A stretch of 59,344 nt of DNA, from the NCBI GenBank assembly GCA_035360795.1, contig DAOSBJ010000001.1, positions 1-59,344 on the forward strand, in the 5' to 3' direction. The stretch's first letter is position 1. Every line of letters starts with the position of its first letter. This document shows, in pieces, positions 16,081-25,791 of the stretch. This DNA is from DAOOKJ01 sp035360795. GTDB lineage: Bacteria; Patescibacteriota; Minisyncoccia; UBA6257. A model generated the notes under the pieces. That model did not search any database. It was not told the DNA's origin and saw only the letters and a list, made by a program, of their open reading frames with translations. A program made the translations under genes and the position numbers.

Positions 16081-16839
16081 ATGAAAAACTATCTTCAAAG
16101 AGTAAAAAAGTGGCTCTTAGAAGAAAAATATAATGGCAGAATGACCTCTGATTATTTTAAAGATTTGGAAAGATTAAAAAGAGGAGAGCCGTTGGATTAT
16201 ATAATCGGTTTCAGAAATTTCTTAAATTGCAAAATTGATTTATCTTTAAAACCTTTAATTCCCCGAGAAGAAACGGAATATTGGCTGGAAAAAGTAATCA
16301 TTGATATTAAAAACAAATATTCCGGCAAAAAACTAAAAATTTTAGACCTTTTTAGTGGTTCCGGCTGTATTGGAATAGCTATTTTAAAACATTTGCCGAA
16401 CTCTATTGTTGTTTTTGGCGAAAAATATCCTAAATTTATAAAACAAATTAAAATTAATCTGAAATTAAACAAAATTAAACCTTCTCGATATAAAATTATT
16501 CAAACAGATACCTATTCAAATATCAAAGGTAAATTTGATTTTATTTTTGCTAATCCACCTTATTTATCTAAACAAAGAACTTCTAAAATCCAAAAGTCAG
16601 TTTTAAAATATGAACCTAAAATTGCTCTATTTGCCAAAAACAACGGCTTATATTTTATTGAAAAACTAATTCAACAATCAAAAAACTTTCTAAAGCCAAA
16701 AGGAGAAATATATATTGAATTTGATTCTTGGCAGAAAAAGAAAATAGAAAAAATCTTAAAAGCAAATTCTTTCTACAATTTTCAATTTTTTAAAGACCAC
16801 TTCAACCGTTACCGCTACCTAAAACTTACTTTGAAATAA
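16081..16839 (+). CDS. prmC: Peptide chain release factor N5-glutamine methyltransferase
   Basis: A 252-residue protein. ATG 16081 is chosen because a longer in-frame start lies inside the upstream terminator. The N-terminal helical part has RGEPLDYIIGFRNF and LIPREETEYW (residues 34-68), as in PrmC/HemK. The Rossmann part has LDLFSGSGCIGIA (88-100) and the active-site N158-P-P-Y-L, which binds the target glutamine. PrmC methylates the GGQ glutamine of RF1/RF2. The gene is monocistronic by layout. Confidence 0.9.
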   Translation: MKNYLQRVKKWLLEEKYNGRMTSDYFKDLERLKRGEPLDYIIGFRNFLNCKIDLSLKPLIPREETEYWLEKVIIDIKNKYSGKKLKILDLFSGSGCIGIAILKHLPNSIVVFGEKYPKFIKQIKINLKLNKIKPSRYKIIQTDTYSNIKGKFDFIFANPPYLSKQRTSKIQKSVLKYEPKIALFAKNNGLYFIEKLIQQSKNFLKPKGEIYIEFDSWQKKKIEKILKANSFYNFQFFKDHFNRYRYLKLTLK

Positions 16840-16894
16840 ATAAAAAGAGACATTAAATATCATCCGTGCTACAGATTTTATCCATGGTATTTTG

Positions 16895-16923
16895 TTGATA
16901 AAGAGGAATAAAAGTGATAAAAT
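16895..16923 (+). promoter_or_regulatory. Promoter of the delta-60 protein
   Basis: TTGATA (16895-16900), 17-nt spacer, TAAAAT (16918-16923) with TGA directly before the -10. The spacer carries GAATAAAAGTGATA, repeated in the uvrB promoter. Confidence 0.7.
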
Positions 16924-16949
16924 ATTTTATAATTCATAACAAAACAAAT

Positions 16950-19454
16950 ATGAATAAGAAATCAGCAACAATATTAATCTTTTTTTCTATAATTATTATA
17001 TTTTTAATCGTTTTTGTTAATAAAACCTTTATTAATTTAACAATTACCTCACCGACTAAACAAGAAGAAAAATGGATAGTAAATGGGCCTATTTACGCAG
17101 TTTTGCCCACTACCAACAATATAACTTATCTTGGTGGCGATTTCTCTTATATTGGACCTTATACCGGCAGTGGCGTTATACTTAATACAGTCAACAACCA
17201 ACTTTTAAATTCTTTTCCAAAGATAAATGGGGTAATTAATACAGTCATTTCAGATGGCAAAAATGGATGGTATATTGGCGGGAACTTTAGTAAAGTCGGG
17301 GAGGGGGAGTTGGCAAGGCATAATATTGCTCATATTTTACCTAATGGAGTTGTTGATATAAATTGGAATGTAGGAGTAAAAGAACCATTTTCTTCTGAAT
17401 ATATCAATTGGTCACCAGATAAAGAAGTTTATGCTCTTGCTCTTAATCATAATGGTTCTATTCTATATGTGGGAGGAGCTTTTACCAAAATTGGTACTAA
17501 ACCAAGAAATGGCCTCGCTGCTTTAGATGCTAAAACCGGTTTGCCCCTTGAATGGAACCCCGAGGGTGATAATAGGCCGGTTTACACTTTATCCCTTAGT
17601 CATAACGATAAAATTTTATATGTTGGTGGTGAATTTGATATTATTGGTGGTAAAAAAAGAAATAGTCTTGCTGCTATTGATACTAGAACAGCTTTAGCTA
17701 CCGATTGGGACCCTAATCCAAATCTTATTTCTAATGGTATTAATGGTCCTTTTGTTGACAAACCAATAATTTATAAATTATATCTTACTCATGATGATAA
17801 AATTTTATACGTCGGTGGTGAATTTAATAATATTGGTGGTAAGCAAAGAAATCATCTTGCGGCTATAGAAACTACAACAGGTCTAGCTACTAATTGGGAT
17901 CCCAAAGGCGGTCCAGCTCATACAGGTTTTGGGATGGGTATAGTTCGGGCTATGGTTCTTAATAAAGATGAATCTATTCTGTATGTCGGTGGAAATTTGG
18001 TAGAAATGGGGGGACAAAGAAGAATTGGGCTTGCCGCTGTAGATACTTCAACCGGTTTAGCAACTAACTGGACTGCTAATGTTAGAACAATTAATGGTAT
18101 CGCTACTTTAAAAGATAATGATAATTTAGGAAGAGTTTATAGTCTGACACTTAGTTCCGATGAATCAGTTTTATATGTAGGCGGAGAGTTTGACATTATT
18201 GGGTACCAACCTCCTCCATGCCCTGACTACGAAGAGATCTATGACTTGGGGATTTGTTATTATTTCGATATCTCTACAATGAGAGGTGAAATAAGAAAAA
18301 ATTTTGCTGCTGTAGATGTTAAAACTGGTAAAGTACTCCCTTTAAATTTTAATACAAGTGACGCAGTTTATGCTTTATCTTTAAGTCCAGATGATTCGTT
18401 ATTGTATATTGGAGGGTCATTTGATAGCGTGGGTGGTGAAGTCAGACATCATTTAGCAGCATTTAATTCTCTTACTGGCCAGCTTACTAGTTGGAATCCA
18501 GATGCTCATGGGGATCTTATTAGCCTATCTCTAGGAGCTAAAGTTGATTATGTAATTCTTTCCTTAGCTCTTAGTCCAGATGGTTCAATTCTGTATGTTG
18601 GTGGTAATTTTGATAGGGTGGGTGGTCAAGAAAGACATAATCTAGCAGCTATCGATACTAAAACTGGTTTAGCAACTAATTGGAATCCTCAGCAAGTTGA
18701 GGGTACAGTGCGCGCTTTATCTTCTAGTCCAGATGGATCAATCTTATATGTGGGAGGTAACTTTAATTCTATTGGCGGCCAGGAAAGAAATTATCTTGCA
18801 GCTATTGATACTAAAACTGGTTTAGTAACCGATTGGAATCCTGATGTCCAAATGGCTCCGTCTGTTCTAGCAGAAGTGGAAGAAATAATGCCTTATTATT
18901 GGTTTGGAGTATTTACTTTCTCATTTAGCCCAGATGGTTCAATTTTGTATGTTGGTGGTAATTTTGATAGCGTGGGAGGTCAAGAAAGACATAATCTTGC
19001 TGCTATTGATACTAAAACTGGTTTAGTAACTGATTGGAATCCTAATTCTGATTCCCGGCCACAACCTTTCTCCCATGTAGAATCTTTATCTTTCAGTCCA
19101 GACGGATCAATTTTATACGTGGGAGGTAACTTTCATTCCATTGGCGGCCAGGAAAGAAATTACCTTGCAGCTATTGATACTAAAACTGGTTTAGTAACTG
19201 ATTGGGATCCTGATATCTGCAAAATCTGCAAAAATCGAGGTGATAGTTGTGATGATGATCCCAAATTCTTTCTTAACTCAGATGGTTCAGTTTTATATGT
19301 AGTAACTAATTATTATGACATATTTGATGAAAAGGATATCCCAATTATTACTGCGATAGATACTAAAAGTGGTCAATTTTTATCAAATCTACCTACTAAT
19401 GAAAACTTATCAATATTTTTAATGAAATTTTTCACGAATGTTGTTTATTTTTAA
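16950..19454 (+). CDS. Membrane-anchored delta-60 repeat surface protein
   Basis: An 834-residue protein starting at ATG 16950; the upstream in-frame GTG at 16914 overlaps the -10 region and is rejected. One membrane helix at about residues 6-24 anchors it. The rest is a series of delta-60 (DUF5122-type) propeller repeats of about 50-90 residues with the pattern S-P-D-G-S-I-L-Y-V-G-G-N-F...I-G-G-Q-E-R...L-A-A-I-D-T-K-T-G-L...W-N-P. Repeats in the last third are almost identical in protein and DNA, a sign of recent internal duplication. It probably forms one or more extracellular beta-propellers; ligand unknown. A Cys-containing insert (CPDY...GICYY, ~430-445) breaks one repeat. Confidence 0.88.
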   Translation: MNKKSATILIFFSIIIIFLIVFVNKTFINLTITSPTKQEEKWIVNGPIYAVLPTTNNITYLGGDFSYIGPYTGSGVILNTVNNQLLNSFPKINGVINTVISDGKNGWYIGGNFSKVGEGELARHNIAHILPNGVVDINWNVGVKEPFSSEYINWSPDKEVYALALNHNGSILYVGGAFTKIGTKPRNGLAALDAKTGLPLEWNPEGDNRPVYTLSLSHNDKILYVGGEFDIIGGKKRNSLAAIDTRTALATDWDPNPNLISNGINGPFVDKPIIYKLYLTHDDKILYVGGEFNNIGGKQRNHLAAIETTTGLATNWDPKGGPAHTGFGMGIVRAMVLNKDESILYVGGNLVEMGGQRRIGLAAVDTSTGLATNWTANVRTINGIATLKDNDNLGRVYSLTLSSDESVLYVGGEFDIIGYQPPPCPDYEEIYDLGICYYFDISTMRGEIRKNFAAVDVKTGKVLPLNFNTSDAVYALSLSPDDSLLYIGGSFDSVGGEVRHHLAAFNSLTGQLTSWNPDAHGDLISLSLGAKVDYVILSLALSPDGSILYVGGNFDRVGGQERHNLAAIDTKTGLATNWNPQQVEGTVRALSSSPDGSILYVGGNFNSIGGQERNYLAAIDTKTGLVTDWNPDVQMAPSVLAEVEEIMPYYWFGVFTFSFSPDGSILYVGGNFDSVGGQERHNLAAIDTKTGLVTDWNPNSDSRPQPFSHVESLSFSPDGSILYVGGNFHSIGGQERNYLAAIDTKTGLVTDWDPDICKICKNRGDSCDDDPKFFLNSDGSVLYVVTNYYDIFDEKDIPIITAIDTKSGQFLSNLPTNENLSIFLMKFFTNVVYF

Positions 19455-19556
19455 TAAATATAAATAAAATTTAAATTCAAATAAAAGATTAATTAACCCC
19501 TTCATTCATTAGTAATTAATTACTGATATCATCCACTAATTTCATTATCTTTTCTA

Positions 19557-19626
19557 TTGCTAATTAAGAATAAAAGTGATAGAATAGAAATTTGAACTCT
19601 ATTTTAGAGGCTTTATAACTCTAAAA
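19557..19626 (+). promoter_or_regulatory. uvrB operon promoter and leader hairpin
   Basis: TTGCTA (19557-19562), 17 nt, TAGAAT (19580-19585) with TGA before the -10. In the leader, TTTTAGAG (19602-19609) pairs with CTCTAAAA (19619-19626), which covers the first base of an alternative ATG at 19626. This favours ATG 19647 as the real start. Confidence 0.65.
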
Positions 19627-19646
19627 TGGGGTGGTTTTCTATTTCT

Positions 19647-21473
19647 ATGCCTATTTTTAAACTTAAAGCACCATATAAACCAGCCGGCGGCCAGCCTCAA
19701 GCCATAAAACAACTAATAGAAGGAATAAAAAAAGGCTATCGTTTTCAAACTTTAATGGGGGTTACCGGTTCCGGAAAAACTTATGTAATGGCAAATGTTA
19801 TTTCTCATTTTGATTTGCCTGTTTTGGTAATTGCGCCAAATAAAGCCTTGGCTGCCCAACTTTATCATGAATACAAAACTTTTTTCCCAGAAAATTCAGT
19901 TAACTATTTCGTTTCTTACTATGATTATTACCAACCAGAAGCGTATCTGCCAATTTCTGATACTTATATAGAAAAAGAAGCCCTTATCAATGAACAAATA
20001 GATAAATTAAGACACAAAGCAACTTCCTCTTTAATGACTCGGCGCGATGTCATTATCGTGGCTTCAGTTTCTTGCATTTATAACTTAGGAGTGCCTTTAA
20101 ATTATTTCGCTTCTGCCATTCATTTAGAAATTGAAAAACCAATTACTCGCGGAGACTTAATCAGACAACTGGTAAAAATTCAATTCACTCGCACTAATAG
20201 CGATTTAAAACCGGGCTATTTTAGAGTAAGAGGAGATGTTTTTGAAATTATGCCTATCACCGGAGAGGTAATTTATTATGTTGAAATCAAAGACCAAAAA
20301 ATTTATGACTTGGCTTTATTAGACCATTTAACCAGAAAAATTATTGAAAAACTAAAAGAAGTGATAATTTTTCCAGTCAAACATTTTATTTCTTTGGAGC
20401 CGCAGAGAGAAAAGGCGATTGAAGAAATTAAAAAAGAATTAAAAGAAAGATTAGACTACTTTAATAAAAATAAACTTTATTTAGAAGCAGAAAGATTGGA
20501 AAGAAGAACGAAATATGACATTGAAATGATTAAAACTTTGGGTTATTGCCATGGCATTGAAAATTATTCAAGGCATTTAACTGGCAAACTAATGGGCGAA
20601 CCACCAGATACTTTGCTTTCTTATTTTCCGACCAAAGATGGCAGACCTGATTTTCTGACAATTATTGATGAATCCCACATTTCCATTCCTCAAATTAGGG
20701 GAATGTATGAAGGCGACCGTTCAAGAAAGGAAGTCTTAGTTCAATATGGCTGGCGCCTGCCATCGGCTTTAGATAACCGACCTTTAAAATTTGAGGAATT
20801 TTTGGAAAGGATTGACCAAACAATTTTTACTTCTGCCACTCCTAATGATTTTGAAAAAAAGAATTCCCAGCAAATCGTAGAATTAATTATTAGGCCAACC
20901 GGACTGGTTGACCCGCCAATTGAAGTCCGACCAGTTTTTGATAAAACAACTAATTATAGCCAAATTGATGATGTCTTGAAAGAATTGGAAATGATTGAAA
21001 AAAGGGGGGAGCGCGCGATTGTTAATGTCTTGACTAAAAAAATGGCTGAAGAATTGACCGATTATCTTTTAAGAAAAAATATCAAAGCAAATTATCTTCA
21101 TTCTGATATCAAAACTTTACAGCGAGCGGAAATTTTAACTAAATTCAGAGAAGGAGAATTTAACGTTTTGATTGGAGTCAATCTTTTAAGAGAAGGGCTT
21201 GATTTGCCAGAAGTCACTTTGGTTTTAATTCTAAATGCTGACCAAGAAGGATTTTTAAGAAGTGAAACTTCTTTAATTCAAACAATGGGAAGAACTGCGA
21301 GAAATGTTAAAGGTAAAGTGATTATTTACGCTGATAATTTAACCGGTTCAATTAAAAACGCAATCAAAGAAACTCAAAGAAGAAGAAAAATTCAATTGGA
21401 ATACAACAAAAAGCATCAGATTACTCCCGAAAGCATCTATAAAAAGGTAGAGGAATTAATTACTTTTGATTAA
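19647..21473 (+). CDS. uvrB: Excinuclease ABC subunit B, lacking the UVR domain
   Basis: A 608-residue UvrB. ATG 19647 gives MPIFKLKAPYKPAGGQP, which aligns with known UvrB N-termini; the ATG 21 nt upstream sits in a hairpin. Present: Walker A GVTGSGKT (38-45), the DNA-clamping beta-hairpin (SYYDYYQPEAYLP then EKEALINEQIDKLRH), DEAD-type IIDESH, and helicase motifs through QTMGRTARN. The protein ends at YKKVEELITFD, where other UvrB proteins continue some 60 residues into the UVR motif that binds UvrC. It works with UvrA and UvrC, encoded immediately downstream, in nucleotide excision repair. Confidence 0.96.
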   Translation: MPIFKLKAPYKPAGGQPQAIKQLIEGIKKGYRFQTLMGVTGSGKTYVMANVISHFDLPVLVIAPNKALAAQLYHEYKTFFPENSVNYFVSYYDYYQPEAYLPISDTYIEKEALINEQIDKLRHKATSSLMTRRDVIIVASVSCIYNLGVPLNYFASAIHLEIEKPITRGDLIRQLVKIQFTRTNSDLKPGYFRVRGDVFEIMPITGEVIYYVEIKDQKIYDLALLDHLTRKIIEKLKEVIIFPVKHFISLEPQREKAIEEIKKELKERLDYFNKNKLYLEAERLERRTKYDIEMIKTLGYCHGIENYSRHLTGKLMGEPPDTLLSYFPTKDGRPDFLTIIDESHISIPQIRGMYEGDRSRKEVLVQYGWRLPSALDNRPLKFEEFLERIDQTIFTSATPNDFEKKNSQQIVELIIRPTGLVDPPIEVRPVFDKTTNYSQIDDVLKELEMIEKRGERAIVNVLTKKMAEELTDYLLRKNIKANYLHSDIKTLQRAEILTKFREGEFNVLIGVNLLREGLDLPEVTLVLILNADQEGFLRSETSLIQTMGRTARNVKGKVIIYADNLTGSIKNAIKETQRRRKIQLEYNKKHQITPESIYKKVEELITFD

Positions 21474-21478
21474 ATTCT

Positions 21479-23995
21479 ATGGAAGATGAAATAATTATTA
21501 AAGGAGCAAGAGTTCATAATTTAAAAAATATCAACTTAAGACTGCCAAAAAATAAGTTGATTGTTTTTAGTGGCGTCTCTGGAAGCGGAAAGTCTTCCTT
21601 GGCTTTTGACACTATTTTTGCCGAAGGTCAACGTCGTTATTTAGAATCATTATCTCCTTATGCCAGACAGTTTTTAGGCCAAATGGATAAACCAGATGTT
21701 GACGAAATTTTAGGTCTTTCGCCAGCAATTGCCATTGACCAAAAAGCCTTAAGCCATAATCCACGTTCAACTGTCGGCACTCTAACAGAAATCCACGATT
21801 ATTTGCGAGTGCTTTTTGCCAGAATGGGAGAAGTCTTTTGTCCTTTATGCGGAGAAAAAATTCAAAAACTCTCCTTAGACGAAATGACGGATATTATTAA
21901 AGAAAAAGCAAAAAATTTAAAAAATAAAACTGTCACTATTCTTTCGCCAGTTGTTCGGGGTAGAAAAGGGGAGTATTATCAAATGCTTTATGATTTTCTA
22001 TCCCTGGGTTATTCTTTTGCTTATATTGATTCGAAAAAATATTCTCTTCACGACAAAATTGAACTTTCGCGTTATAAAAATCACACTATTGAAATTGTAA
22101 TTGACACTGTCTTAATTGACGATGAATCACGACTTTTTGAAGCAATAGAAAATGCAACAAATTATAGCAAGGGTTTGGTGAAAGTAATCTTTGAAGAAGA
22201 AAAACCGCCTCACAAAATAAAAGAAACCCTTCTTTTATCAAGTCTTTGGACTTGTCCAAAAGATAATTTTGCTTTTCCAGAAGTTGAACCCCGTCTTTTC
22301 TCCTTTAACAGTCCTTATGGCGCCTGTCCTGCTTGTCATGGTTTGGGGAAAGAAGATATTTTTACCAATGAAATTTGTCCAGTTTGCGAAGGAAAAAGAC
22401 TAAAACCAGAAGCCTTAGCCGTAAAAATCAATGGCAAAAATATTTATGAATTAAGCAACTTATCAGTTGACCAACTTTATTTATTTTTTAATAAATACGA
22501 AGCGAATTTGAAAGAGAAAGAAAAAATTATTGTTGCTGATTTGATTAAAACAATAAAAGAAAGATTAAAATTTTTAAGTGAAGTTGGACTTTCTTATTTG
22601 AGTTTAAGCCGAGAAGCAGAAACTTTGTCTGGCGGAGAAGCCCAAAGAATTAGATTGGCTTCCCAAATTGGTTCTCAACTTTCAAATGCTTTATACGTTT
22701 TAGATGAACCAACAATCGGACTTCACGAAAGAGACACTGACAAACTAATTAAAATTTTAGAAACCTTAAAAGAAAGAAACAATACTATAATCGTGGTTGA
22801 GCACGATGAAAAAACAATTTATTCTTCAGATTATTTAGTAGATTTAGGTCCGGGAGCAGGAGTTAAAGGCGGTTATATTACTGCTTGTGGCAAGACAGAG
22901 GAATTAATCGAAAATGAAAAAAAATACCAATCTTTAACTTTGGATTATTTAAGAGGCAAAAGAACAGTTTTTGTCCAAAATCCTTTAAGAGGACAAATAA
23001 CAGAAAAACTTAAAATAATCGGCGCCAGAGCAAATAATCTGAAAAATATTAATGTGGAAATCCCTTTAAGAAAATTGGTGGTTGTCACTGGCGTTTCTGG
23101 CAGTGGAAAATCTTCTTTAATTTACGATGTCTTGTATAAAAATCTTGTTAAGCTAATTTATCGTCTTCCTCAAGATTTAGAGAAGGTGTCAAAAATTTTA
23201 GGCAGTGAATATTTAGACAGAGTAGTAATGGTCACCCAAGCGCCAATTGGCCGTACTCCTCGTTCAAATCCCGCCACTTATACCGGAATTTTTACTCCAA
23301 TCCGTGAATTTTACGCTTCTTTAGAAGAAGCGAGACAACGGGGATATTCTGCTTCTAGGTTTTCATTCAATGTTAAAGGCGGTCGCTGCGAGGCTTGCGA
23401 AGGAGCGGGTTATAAATTAATTGAAATGCATTTTTTGCCGCCAGTTTTAGTGGAATGCGAAGTTTGCCACGGAAAAAGATTCAATCGAGAAACTTTACAA
23501 GTAAAATATCAAGGAAAAAATATCAGCGAGGTGTTGGATTTAACAGTAGAAGAAGCACTCCAATTTTTTGAAGGAATTTATCCTATTACAGAGAAATTAC
23601 AGGTTTTAAAAGAAGTTGGACTAGGTTATATTAAATTAGGACAATCAGCCACCACCTTGTCTGGCGGAGAAGCCCAAAGAATTAAATTGGCCCGCGAACT
23701 TACTCATCCTTTAGGGAGAAGAGTTCTTTATCTTTTAGACGAACCAACGGTCGGCCTCCACTATTACGATATAGAAATGCTCCTTAAAGTTTTAATCAAA
23801 TTGATTGAAAAGGGAAATTCAGTAATTATGATTGAACATAACATGCATGTAATAAAATGCGCAGATTATATTATTGATTTAGGACCAGAAGGCGGTGAAA
23901 AAGGAGGAAGATTGATTATTGAAGGAATACCGCAAGAAATTATAAAAACAAAAAATTCTTATACTGGTCAATATCTTAAACATTACTTACAATAA
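21479..23995 (+). CDS. uvrA: Excinuclease ABC subunit A, lacking the insertion domain
   Basis: An 838-residue UvrA (about 940 is usual). Both ATPase halves are intact: Walker A SGVSGSGKSS twice, LSGGEAQRI twice, LDEPTIGLH and LDEPTVGLH. The UvrB-binding region (~115-240) is present. Between CHGLGKEDIF and CPVCEGKRL only a few residues remain where E. coli UvrA has an insertion domain of more than 100 residues that contacts DNA. The first zinc module reads CPKD...CPAC, with Asp in place of the second Cys. The C-terminal zinc module (CEAC, CEVC) is intact. The gene starts 5 nt after uvrB. Confidence 0.96.
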   Translation: MEDEIIIKGARVHNLKNINLRLPKNKLIVFSGVSGSGKSSLAFDTIFAEGQRRYLESLSPYARQFLGQMDKPDVDEILGLSPAIAIDQKALSHNPRSTVGTLTEIHDYLRVLFARMGEVFCPLCGEKIQKLSLDEMTDIIKEKAKNLKNKTVTILSPVVRGRKGEYYQMLYDFLSLGYSFAYIDSKKYSLHDKIELSRYKNHTIEIVIDTVLIDDESRLFEAIENATNYSKGLVKVIFEEEKPPHKIKETLLLSSLWTCPKDNFAFPEVEPRLFSFNSPYGACPACHGLGKEDIFTNEICPVCEGKRLKPEALAVKINGKNIYELSNLSVDQLYLFFNKYEANLKEKEKIIVADLIKTIKERLKFLSEVGLSYLSLSREAETLSGGEAQRIRLASQIGSQLSNALYVLDEPTIGLHERDTDKLIKILETLKERNNTIIVVEHDEKTIYSSDYLVDLGPGAGVKGGYITACGKTEELIENEKKYQSLTLDYLRGKRTVFVQNPLRGQITEKLKIIGARANNLKNINVEIPLRKLVVVTGVSGSGKSSLIYDVLYKNLVKLIYRLPQDLEKVSKILGSEYLDRVVMVTQAPIGRTPRSNPATYTGIFTPIREFYASLEEARQRGYSASRFSFNVKGGRCEACEGAGYKLIEMHFLPPVLVECEVCHGKRFNRETLQVKYQGKNISEVLDLTVEEALQFFEGIYPITEKLQVLKEVGLGYIKLGQSATTLSGGEAQRIKLARELTHPLGRRVLYLLDEPTVGLHYYDIEMLLKVLIKLIEKGNSVIMIEHNMHVIKCADYIIDLGPEGGEKGGRLIIEGIPQEIIKTKNSYTGQYLKHYLQ

Positions 23996-24001
23996 TTTCT
24001 T

Positions 24002-25168
24002 ATGGCATCTCTTAAAGAACAAGTTAAAAAATTTCCAAAATCAAGCGGTGTTTATCTTTTTTTGGATAAAAATGGCAAAGTGCTTTATGTTGGCCGGGCA
24101 ACCTCTTTAAGAAAAAGAATTTCAAATTATTTTGAAAAGGGACTGGAGCCGAGAATTTCTGAAATGGTCAGTCTGGCAAAAAAGGTCAAATATATCAAAA
24201 CTAACAATCTTTTAGAAGCAGTGGTTTTAGAAGCAAATCTAATCAAAAAATATTGGCCAAAATACAATATTAAAGAAAGAGACAACCGCTCTTTTATTTA
24301 TCTGGTGATTTTAAAAAAAGACTTTACTCATCCAATTATTGTGAGAGGTCAGGAACTAAAAAAATTTCCGCCGGAAAAAGCAGAAATTTTCGGCCCTTAT
24401 CAAAGCTTAACGCTTGTAAACAATGCTTTAAAGATTTTACGGCGTTTTTTTCCATACAGCACTTGTAAAATTAACTCTTTTAGACCCTGTTTTGATTATC
24501 AAATAGGACTCTGTCCCGGCGCCTGTATTGGCGCTATCTCAAAAGAAGATTACCAGAAAAATATAGATAACTTAATTCTCTTTCTAAAGGGCGAAAATAA
24601 AAAACTTTTTAAAATTATCGCTAAAGAAAATCCAGAAAAATTAAAAGCCTTAAAACATATTCAAGATGTAGCCTTAATTTCCAAAGAAGACTATTATTTA
24701 AAGCAAAATCTTTATCGAATTGAGGGTTATGATATCTCTTATTTCCAGGGTAAAATTCCTTATGGCTCAATGGTAGTTTTCATAAATTCAAAAAAATCAC
24801 CTTCTGACTATAGAATTTTTAAAATCAAAGACGCCAAACCAAAAAATGATTTAGAGGCTTTAGGAGAAGTCATTCAAAGAAGATTAAAACACCAAGAATG
24901 GAGATTGCCAGATTTAATTGTCATTGACGGCGGCAAACCCCAAATAGAATATCTGTCAAAAATATTTAAAAAATTACAAGTGAAAATTCCCTTAGTTGGA
25001 ATATCAAAATATCAGAAAGACAAATTTGTTTTTCCAAAAAATACAAAAATCACGGTTAAGAATCTAATTGAAAGTCAAAAGGACACCTTACTCAAAGTGC
25101 GAGATGAAGCCCATCGTTTTGCACTAAAATTCTCCCGAAGAACCATAAACCTGAAGAAAATGAAATAA
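24002..25168 (+). CDS. uvrC: Excinuclease ABC subunit C, short form
   Basis: A 388-residue UvrC (about 600 is usual). The N-terminal GIY-YIG nuclease is present (GVYLFLDKNGKVLYVGRA, residues 17-34, with E for metal at EAVVLEANLI). The Cys-rich centre (C-F-D-Y-Q-I-G-L-C-P-G-A-C) is kept. The UVR motif that should follow FLKGENKK is replaced by a short segment (~200-225). The RNase H-like nuclease is recognisable (GYDISYFQG, IVIDGGKPQ, RDEAHRFA), but the protein stops right after it, with no tandem helix-hairpin-helix. It lacks the UvrB-docking part that matches the part lost by UvrB. Confidence 0.95.
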   Translation: MASLKEQVKKFPKSSGVYLFLDKNGKVLYVGRATSLRKRISNYFEKGLEPRISEMVSLAKKVKYIKTNNLLEAVVLEANLIKKYWPKYNIKERDNRSFIYLVILKKDFTHPIIVRGQELKKFPPEKAEIFGPYQSLTLVNNALKILRRFFPYSTCKINSFRPCFDYQIGLCPGACIGAISKEDYQKNIDNLILFLKGENKKLFKIIAKENPEKLKALKHIQDVALISKEDYYLKQNLYRIEGYDISYFQGKIPYGSMVVFINSKKSPSDYRIFKIKDAKPKNDLEALGEVIQRRLKHQEWRLPDLIVIDGGKPQIEYLSKIFKKLQVKIPLVGISKYQKDKFVFPKNTKITVKNLIESQKDTLLKVRDEAHRFALKFSRRTINLKKMK

Positions 25169-25193
25169 AAATCAAAGAAATTTGTATAATTAT

Positions 25194-25787
25194 ATGAGAG
25201 TAAATAACAATTTTCCCAAAAAAGAAACCATCTCTGATGAACAAATCGCCACCAGCGTCCAGAAAGGAAATTTAGAAGATTTCGGTGAATTAGTGCTAAG
25301 ATACGGTAAGAAGATACAGAACTACCTTTTTAGATTTATTCAGACTAAAGAGGAAGTAGAAGACCTAACTCAAGATATTTTTTTAAAGGCCTATTCAAAT
25401 ATTTTAAGTTTTAATCCAAAGAAAAAATTCACTCCCTGGCTTTATCAAATAGCCCACAACGAGTTAGTCAATTATTTAAGAAAAAAACATTATCTTTCAA
25501 CAAAATTTATCAATTTAGATTTTGATGTTTTGGCCGCGAAAAGTATATCGGAAAATGACATTCTAAAAGATTTAGAAAACAACTTAAAATTCGAATTAAT
25601 AGACAAAAAACTAAATAAATTAAATTTTAAATATCGTCAGCCGTTTGTTTTATTTTTTTATGAGAATCTTTCTTATCAGGAAATCTCCGATATCTTAAAA
25701 ATACCTATTTCCACCGTTGGAACCAGAATCAAAAGGGCAAAAGAAATTATAAAAAAATCCGTTAATAATTCAGAATCTTTTAATTAA
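25194..25787 (+). CDS. ECF-type RNA polymerase sigma factor
   Basis: A 197-residue sigma-70 family protein. ATG 25194 is preferred over a TTG four codons upstream. Region 2 spans about residues 22-95 (DFGELVLRYGKKIQNYLFRF, then EDLTQDIFLKAYSN, then FTPWLYQIAHNELVNYLRKK). Region 4 spans ~140-190 (YRQPFVLFFYENLSYQEISDILKIP with the HTH, then STVGTRIKRAK). Regions 1 and 3 are missing, as in ECF factors. A TATAAT lies 2 nt before the ATG (25186-25191). The next gene encodes a membrane protein, an arrangement typical of sigma/anti-sigma pairs, followed by a MacAB exporter that may be its target. Confidence 0.92.
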   Translation: MRVNNNFPKKETISDEQIATSVQKGNLEDFGELVLRYGKKIQNYLFRFIQTKEEVEDLTQDIFLKAYSNILSFNPKKKFTPWLYQIAHNELVNYLRKKHYLSTKFINLDFDVLAAKSISENDILKDLENNLKFELIDKKLNKLNFKYRQPFVLFFYENLSYQEISDILKIPISTVGTRIKRAKEIIKKSVNNSESFN

Positions 25788-25791
25788 ATTT

